From positions 697,618 to 761,617 of the forward strand of contig NW_005179057.1 in assembly GCF_000350225.1 (NCBI RefSeq): a DNA stretch of 64,000 nt. Reading direction: 5' to 3'. Position numbers and translations under genes: made by a program. The notes under the pieces were generated by a model, which was not told where the DNA came from, searched no databases, and worked only from the letters and a program-made list of their open reading frames with translations. This DNA is from Chondrus crispus (Eukaryota; Rhodophyta; Florideophyceae; Gigartinales; Gigartinaceae). Shown piece after piece: positions 58,601-64,000 of this stretch. Within the stretch, counting starts at the first letter, position 1, and each line of letters begins with the position of its first letter.

Positions 58601-58880
58601 ATAAACAGATAGACTCCCAGCCCTATCCTGTATTATTGGAGAGTCCTCAATATCCAAGAACCTTGGTACCTCGCTTGAAGGATGCATATCATGCCGTCTT
58701 CCTTGCACCATCTCCCGCAATCTTGTTGTCGAAAAGTCAAGTTTCGCCCACTTGCTAGGCCTTACAATCATGGTAGGAGCGCTGTCCTGTGAGGAATACT
58801 TTCCAACGCCAGCCTTCGACCCAGACTTCGAGAAATCCACAGTAAACTGTAGCATAACCGCAGGCTACTGTACTATACAT
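55685..58880 (-). mobile_element. CACTA/Plavaka-like DNA transposon, broken TNP2-type transposase
   Basis: Read on the minus strand from about 58880 to 55685. An N-proximal part has LQFTVDFSK. A catalytic-region part has MFLYSDGFAPEIGKKGSMGGVYMLPIG, LIPPGVSTNEVLAAVIGDI and VVGYVGDYPA. Then come VPCHLCSYERYD and a YCYTTSIHSDHLSFARD segment, and a C-terminal part has HELLFE-like VQELLFESAHQPLKRGV. DGF, the zinc-like PCHLC, the xxYTT-IHS block and HQPLKRG are features of fungal/algal Plavaka (CACTA superfamily) transposases. The frame has an in-frame TGA at 57695-57697, stops near 58570, a stop at 56906 and frame changes after it. The N-terminus is missing where a GC-rich retroelement begins at about 58.9 kb. 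No clear terminal repeats were found. Confidence 0.72.
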
Positions 58881-58900
58881 TAGATTTAGAATTAGATCTA

Positions 58901-60796
58901 ACGCTGTAAGGTACGAACCTTACAGCGTGCGCGCGCGCATACCTTCCAGCGCGCGCGCACCAACACGTGTAGCACACGTGTAGCACACGTGTGCTGTCAG
59001 CCTCGACGGCTGACAGCGTTACAGTGCGGGCCGGCGCGCACTCTCTACAGTAAGCCGACTACAGTACAGTCCGTACTGTACTGTAGACGGTTAATTAACT
59101 TGTACAATAAATATAGGGAGCGACCGTCGGCGGAGGGGACGAGGACAGGCAACCCTCCACCGACGGTCGACCACCCAGCTTACTCTACTCACACCGCCGT
59201 TCCGCGAGTAGTTACCACCGAGCGGGTAGTGGACGCGCGCGACACCGCGGCGAGCTGTGATCCGCCTCCGCCCGTCAGTACCGGATCGTCAACCGGTACT
59301 GCTCCGGGGCGTCGAGGCGTCGATCCACTCGCCTACGCGCGCGTCCCCGCCGACCACGCTCTACAACCCGCTACCGGCCCGCTTCGGGTGGCGTTGGTTG
59401 GTTCAAGACCCTCGGTACGCCGATCCGGGGTCTTCCGCCGAATATCGCGAACACCCCTCCGCTGTGTGTGGGGTGTTTATGCGACACTGGTCTCCCGACC
59501 TAGAAGACCTTCAAGATCACGCCGAGAAGGTTGTCTTTTACCTCCGCGTCCATACGCGTTGAGATGAGCGCCGAGTACCCGACCTCGATCCGATCCGAGC
59601 CGGCGGATGTGCAAGAGGCCGCGCTACGCGTCCAAGTGGGCGACGGCGACGCAGGTCCTCGGGACCGCGAACCGTCGCCCCACCTCTCCGAAGGACGCGC
59701 TCGCGCGATGTACGATCGCATCCCCGAGTACATCGAGGATGTACGGACATCTCTACGTATCGACGTCTCCGACAGCGTCTACGCCCGCTGTATGGAAGAG
59801 TTGCGCTCCCTCCGCGAAGGAAGGTTCGAGCGCGTAACTCAGTCCTTGGAGAACCTGCGCGCGCTCGTCGACCAGCTACACGCCCGATTGGCGCTGGTCG
59901 AGGACGCGCGCATTCATTCCCCCGCCGTAGAGGTTGCGGGTCGACCCGCGAGTGCAAACTCCGGGGTTCGACGAGACCCGCAACCCTTCCCATCTGCCGA
60001 ACAGATGGGAGCGTTCGCGCACATGGCGGCGGAACTTAACTCAACGCGCCGCCGTGCCCGTGAGATGGAACAGACCTCGGCGGAGAGGCTGCCCGGAGCC
60101 TCCTCGAGTAGGCCCGGTGCCACTGTTCTTCCGGTCGCGTCCAGATCGCAAGAGTGGCCCCCGGCTGGTGCCGTCACCAGCCGGAGGGCAGAGGACATCA
60201 AGCCGACGGCGGACGCGAACTTCGCGTCCGAGACTCAAGCCCTGCCGCATGTCGCCGGAAGCATGCGGCAGTCACGACGGGTACCGACCGAACTCGACCA
60301 CGGCCGTGGAGGAGTCGCCCGAGGATCAGGGGAACCGATTCTCCCCTTCGATCCTCGCTGGGGCGGCTACCAGCCGGCGGATCTTACCGTGCATCCCGGC
60401 CCCGTCGATGTCCGAACACTGCCCGTCACTCTGTTCGGAACGTTGGGTCCCGCCGAACCTGGGGTCGAGCCCGTCCACACCATGATACAGGAGTTCAGCG
60501 CCGTCGCGAACTACCGGATGTATCGGTTGGACAACACCTCGAGGCTCGTTACCTCGGGTGATGCGGGACGGATCGCCAAGTACGTCCAACGCTGCCGTGG
60601 GCTCCGCCCCACGATGAAGAGCTTCGACGGTACTGATGCGATTCAGTTGCTCCCGTTCCTGAAGGATATCCGGATAACCTTCAATGCCCAGCACCTGACC
60701 GAAGGTGTGGCAGTCCGTGTCTTCGCTCACTTCCTCGAGCGAGACGTGGAGCGGTTCACTGCAGAGGCAAAGTACCAGGAACAACAATACTTGTAG
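58901..60796 (+). mobile_element. GC-rich retroelement relic with gag-like ORF
   Basis: A GC-rich block starts with a 12-bp hairpin (58901-58928) and dense GCGCGC and CACGTGT repeats of regulatory or LTR-like character. A 410-codon frame at 59564-60796 follows. Its product is Arg/Glu-rich with a coiled-coil N-terminus, a Pro/Arg linker and a capsid-like end (FDGTDAIQLLPFLKDIRITF..). This resembles gag proteins of Gypsy-type LTR elements. No protease, reverse transcriptase or integrase follows, and no second LTR is seen, so it is a truncated fossil. Its base composition differs sharply from the AT-rich DNA on its right. Confidence 0.55.
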
Positions 60797-61540
60797 TATT
60801 CCGAAACATTAAAGTAATATCGTGTCATGATATATGTAATGTTTTTGGACGATACGTTTTTGGGATACCAGAATAGTATAGTCCGGACAACAATACATCA
60901 GCATTCCAGGAATGATAATAAAACGTCCGTGTACGATGAAAACATCAGAATTCGGGTACCACTTGCATCAGCCGTGAACAATAGATATAATGTCATTGTA
61001 AACATTAAAACATCAACAATGGACGTTACTTATAATGTGATATTGAAACACTATACGTAGCGTACGTGAACATTATAGGCACTGTCTGTGGAAACGATAA
61101 ATGAATCATTTCAGCACACTATATATAATTATATTAGATGGCACTAAATGCAACGTGCAGAAACGTTAAATATAATGTTCCTTGAAACACTTTAAACATT
61201 GTCCAACGACAATATAAAATATTCATTAATTCTATTATTACTTATATCGTACAGAAACGTGAAATATAACGTTCGAATAAACACTGGTAATGTTGTCCGA
61301 CGACAATATATATTACTAATATTTTGAATTATTACTTTCATCGTTCTGTGCACGTTACATGTGATATGTCGGAATAGCAATAAACGTATCGTTCGTGAAC
61401 ACTATAATCGTGGTTTTCAGAAGTAATACTTATATTGGTTTTGGATGGTAGTTGATACTTGTTCTGAGACGACAATATAATGTTGCTGGACGACATTTGT
61501 AGTGTTTAGGAATTGGTAATGTAATGTTTTGGGGACTACA
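60797..61540. repeat. AT-rich array of GGACRA/TTGTCC motifs (right)
   Basis: Degenerate units include TTTTTGGACGATAC (about 60844), CCGGACAACAATAC (about 60882), ATTGTCCAACGACAATAT (about 61198), TTGTCCGACGACAATATA (about 61292) and GCTGGACGACATT (about 61484). They are separated by ACATTA-, CGTAC- and AATGT-rich DNA. The motif type matches the array at 53945-54230 on the far side of the transposase block. No gene is seen. Confidence 0.55.
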
Positions 61541-61932
61541 TTTGCAATGGTTGTAAAGCACTAAACTAAATGTAAGGAATGATAACGGAATCGCTGCCTG
61601 ACGACACTGTTGATGGATGTGAAAACAAGCGTTGCATAGGCCAGTACCTACATGTATTATCAATATTGATGCAGCTGCAACAGACACAACAGTTGTGTCT
61701 GTCGATGATCGTCTTCGTCATGCCTGACGATGTTTTTCATCGACATGGCTGCGGATAGTCGTCTTCGTCCTGCCGCAGATGGCGGTTTTTGGGGGGTAGA
61801 GCCTGTTAGCTGTGCCCCTGAAATTCGCAGCACTTTCAGGTTGTTGACTTTTGACGGCGGTTGGTCCCTCTGTTTCGTGGCACTAGGAGGATCATATCAC
61901 GTGCGGGATAGTTGTGAAGTTTCGTTAGTATC
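61541..61932. other. spacer without gene
   Basis: No gene supported. There is a short inverted pair (ACAACAGTTGT) near 61688 and two near-copies of GATAGTCGTCTTCGTC-like sequence around 61705 and 61755. Confidence 0.4.
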
Positions 61933-62177
61933 TCACTGTGGATCGTGTCGCCTGCGGTGATGGGAACTCACTGTGGATCGTGTCGCCTGCGGTGATGGGA
62001 ACTCACTGTGGATCGTGTCGCCTGCGGTGATGGGAACTCACTGTGGATCGTGTCGCCTGCGGTGATGGGAACTCACTGTGGATCGTGTCGCCTGCGGTGA
62101 TGGTAGCTCACTGTGGATCGTGTCGCCTGCGGTGATGGGAACTCACTGTGGATCGTGTCGCCTGCTGTGATGGAAGC
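61933..62177. repeat. 35-bp minisatellite, seven copies
   Basis: The unit begins TCACTGTGGATCGTGTCGCC and ends TGCGGTGATGGGAAC. Copies start at 61933, 61968, 62003, 62038, 62073, 62108 and 62143. Most are identical; the fifth and last have one to three changes. Near-identity suggests recent expansion. Confidence 0.95.
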
Positions 62178-62554
62178 TCAATGTTGATAGCACATTGCGG
62201 ATCTCATCCACTGGGAGGGTGGCGGCACTACGGCGTTGGTATCACGCTGCTCATGGATGTTTTGGGCTTAAGGTCAGCTCAAAGGATGAGTGCAACGTAC
62301 TTATAGGGATTCGTGAATACATTTGGAGCTCGAATGTATCCTCAAGCGCTATAAACGTGAGCCGGTTGTGACCTAAATTGGGTTCTTACGACGAAACGGA
62401 TGATGCTGCACCAATAAAACGTCATTTCCGTTTTGTCCATGGGATGAACACGTAAAGCACAGCACAGGTGTACAGCAACTCGAGTTGGAAGCCAATGACC
62501 TGCAAAATATGTTTACAGAATTTCAGTCAGCCAATTAGCAGGTGTGATTCATGC
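62178..62554. other. spacer without gene
   Basis: I see no gene, RNA or repeat between the minisatellite and the hairpin. Confidence 0.45.
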
Positions 62555-62610
62555 ATGTAATCCAGGCTGATATCAGACTGTTGACAGTCTGATATCAGCC
62601 TGGATTACAT
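62555..62610. repeat. perfect 27-bp hairpin, 2-nt loop
   Basis: 62555-62581 and 62584-62610 are exact inverse complements (starting ATGTAATCCAGGCTG) around a TG loop. It is 80 bp upstream of the second transposase fragment and could mark an element end, though no partner is visible in the window. Confidence 0.9.
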
Positions 62611-62691
62611 TCACATTCATGAAATACGAGTCTGATATGAGGTGGCTCCAATTGCACTCTCATCCGATGTCTTCCTCGCTTCTAACAGCTA

Positions 62692-64000
62692 ATGAAGAAA
62701 AGAATTCGGAAGCGACGGAACATGTTCCAGCTCGGGAGTCGGGGAAGAAGGGGTCGCATTGCGTACGACGATCGGTGGGGAGAACATCATGAGGAGACAT
62801 TTCATCTGGCAGATACATCCGCTCCCTCAACACACAGTGCTGATGGAACGACACAAAACTGTACGGGTGCGGAGAAAGGTTGCGATGAAATACGAGGAGC
62901 GGGTGCAGCGGAAACAAAAGAAGAAGAAATGGCACAGGCGGAGGATAGAGATCATAAAGATGTGTGTTTTGAGACTATTGAGGGGTTTAGAACCCCTATG
63001 GTCCACGAAATGCAGTTCGCAGATGAAATTCCAGTCGCGGAGATGCATGAAACGAATGGGCAAGACATGGGTGGCATGGTAGATATGGTACTTGAACACG
63101 TGAGGGGTACGACAAATGAACTGGTGGTCGGGCTCTGTGCACAGGACGAGGAAGATGAAATGCATCATGATATAGGACTGCAGTTGGATGTTGCGGAGAT
63201 CCGTCGTGGATGGAAGAAGCTTAGCGTGTGGCAAAATTTAATGGCTGTTTTACTTGTGTCCGGGACCGTTCGGTACTCTAAGTCTGGTTATAACATCTTT
63301 CGGAGCTGTTTCAACCACCTTCTAAAGAAATACGAGCCGGGGGGGAATTGTTTCCTGACTACTCTACGGTTTATCGGACTCTGTCCCCTTTGCTTCGAGA
63401 GTGGGGTTTTGTGATGAGCATGGAATGCGAGGCGATTTTAGATACTTCGAAATCGGGTTCCAGACAGACTCTTCAGTCACTGCAGAGAGTTGGGCCAGTT
63501 TCAAGCCTTTTCAAAGTCATATTGCCATCATCTTGGTCTTTGATGGACTTGGCGTGCCGTGAGACATGGAATGTACTGAAAGGCGCTGCGAAAGACTCCA
63601 TCTCTCCTAGCTCGGGAGCTCTGTTCTCCACTATCGAAAGCGTTCCCATGGTTCGAAATAGAGATCTCATTCTGGACATCGCTCGTAACGTCGTTCCCAG
63701 CACCGGCGACGAAACGGCGCCCTCCTGCCCATTGCTCACTGCGTACAGGGGAGATGGAGGAGTGGTCACCTTGCACTTGCGGAAGGAACCGCCATTTCCG
63801 CATGAAGTATTGTGCACTCTGGATATGTGTAGCGGAGCAGATCCAAGATGTTTCAAATTGACGTTCAGGGTTGTCACAACCTCTCTCGTAGTGTCATGGA
63901 GAGGCGGACCACCCCTGACCGAAGCGTCGAGGTCGGAGTTACGTTACGGAACATGGAAGGGATTTCGGCGGCCAACAACGGACCTGTGGCGCGCTGGTGA
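62692..64000 (+). mobile_element. N-terminal part of a second Plavaka-like transposase, cut by the window edge
   Basis: A frame opening MKKRIRKRRN at 62692 encodes a basic then acidic N-terminus and a helical block (WQNLMAVLLVSGTVRYSKSGYNIF). After a G-run at about 63340 the reading moves to another frame (FPDYSTVYRTLSPLLREWGF..) that stays open to the window edge. A one-base change in the G-run would explain the shift. The last part (FKLTFRVVTTS..ASRSELRYGTWKGF) lines up in style with the start of the transposase copy at 58880 (LQFTVDFSK..RPSKWAKLDF). I therefore take it as the missing N-terminal type of that family. Its catalytic part would lie beyond 64000. Confidence 0.5.

Noticed and set aside
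61933-62177. 35-bp repeats considered as a CRISPR array
   Set aside because: There are no unique spacers; it is a minisatellite.

Overview
The window looks like nuclear DNA of a photosynthetic eukaryote, most likely a multicellular (florideophyte) red alga. This rests on an intron-poor gene set with short GT-AG introns (86 to 156 bp in the models below), plastid-type genes (IspE, a DUF3110 protein, an RsmI with a leader, a DUF5522 protein), a tRNA-Cys whose D-loop carries an 11-nt insertion (D-loop tRNA introns are known from red algae), and gene islands separated by transposon-rich DNA. The species is inferred from gene content, not proven.

Layout. 1-14 kb is sparse: a two-TM protein (932-1540), a TLDc-domain relic (about 3.05-3.6 kb, minus), a two-exon orphan (3908-5564, minus), a 355-bp fold-back element (7504-7858), a long gene-poor stretch with perfect short hairpins, and an LtrA-family membrane protein (12006-14013). 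14.6-20.6 kb is one young Ty1/Copia retrotransposon with nearly identical 490-bp LTRs and an ATATT target duplication. 21.6-23.2 kb is a Tc1/mariner transposon with a decayed transposase.

23.8-50.7 kb is a compact island of conserved genes that almost strictly alternate in strand: MSI1/RBBP4-type WD40 protein (+), RsmI (-), a PKR1-like membrane protein (+), tRNA-Cys (-), a 981-aa orphan (+), CDK1/CDKA (-), an ABHD11-type hydrolase (+), IspE (-), an SGNH hydrolase (-), a SAM-domain kinesin-13 (+), a DUF3110 protein (-), an ODR4-like protein (+), METTL16 (-), a coiled-coil orphan (+), a DUF5522/zinc-finger protein (-), exosome CSL4 (+) and Pol III subunit RPC9 (-). Most neighbours are tightly convergent (tens to a few hundred bp) or share a divergent promoter.

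50.9-64 kb is repeat territory: an 86-bp palindromic tandem repeat, a roughly 40-bp CTCATTTTGAG repeat, AT-rich arrays of a GGACRA motif, a fossil gene joining an amino-type DNA methyltransferase-like part to a SET-like part (54.5-55.6 kb, +), a broken CACTA/Plavaka-like (TNP2-type) transposase facing it (55.7-58.9 kb, -), a GC-rich retroelement gag relic (58.9-60.8 kb), a 35-bp tandem repeat, a perfect 27-bp hairpin, and the N-terminal part of a second transposase of the same kind running off the right edge.

The least expected items are the tRNA-Cys D-loop insertion, the methyltransferase-SET fossil beside the Plavaka-like transposase with similar AT-rich arrays on both sides, the set of near-perfect hairpins with 1-4 nt loops, and the strand alternation of the gene island.
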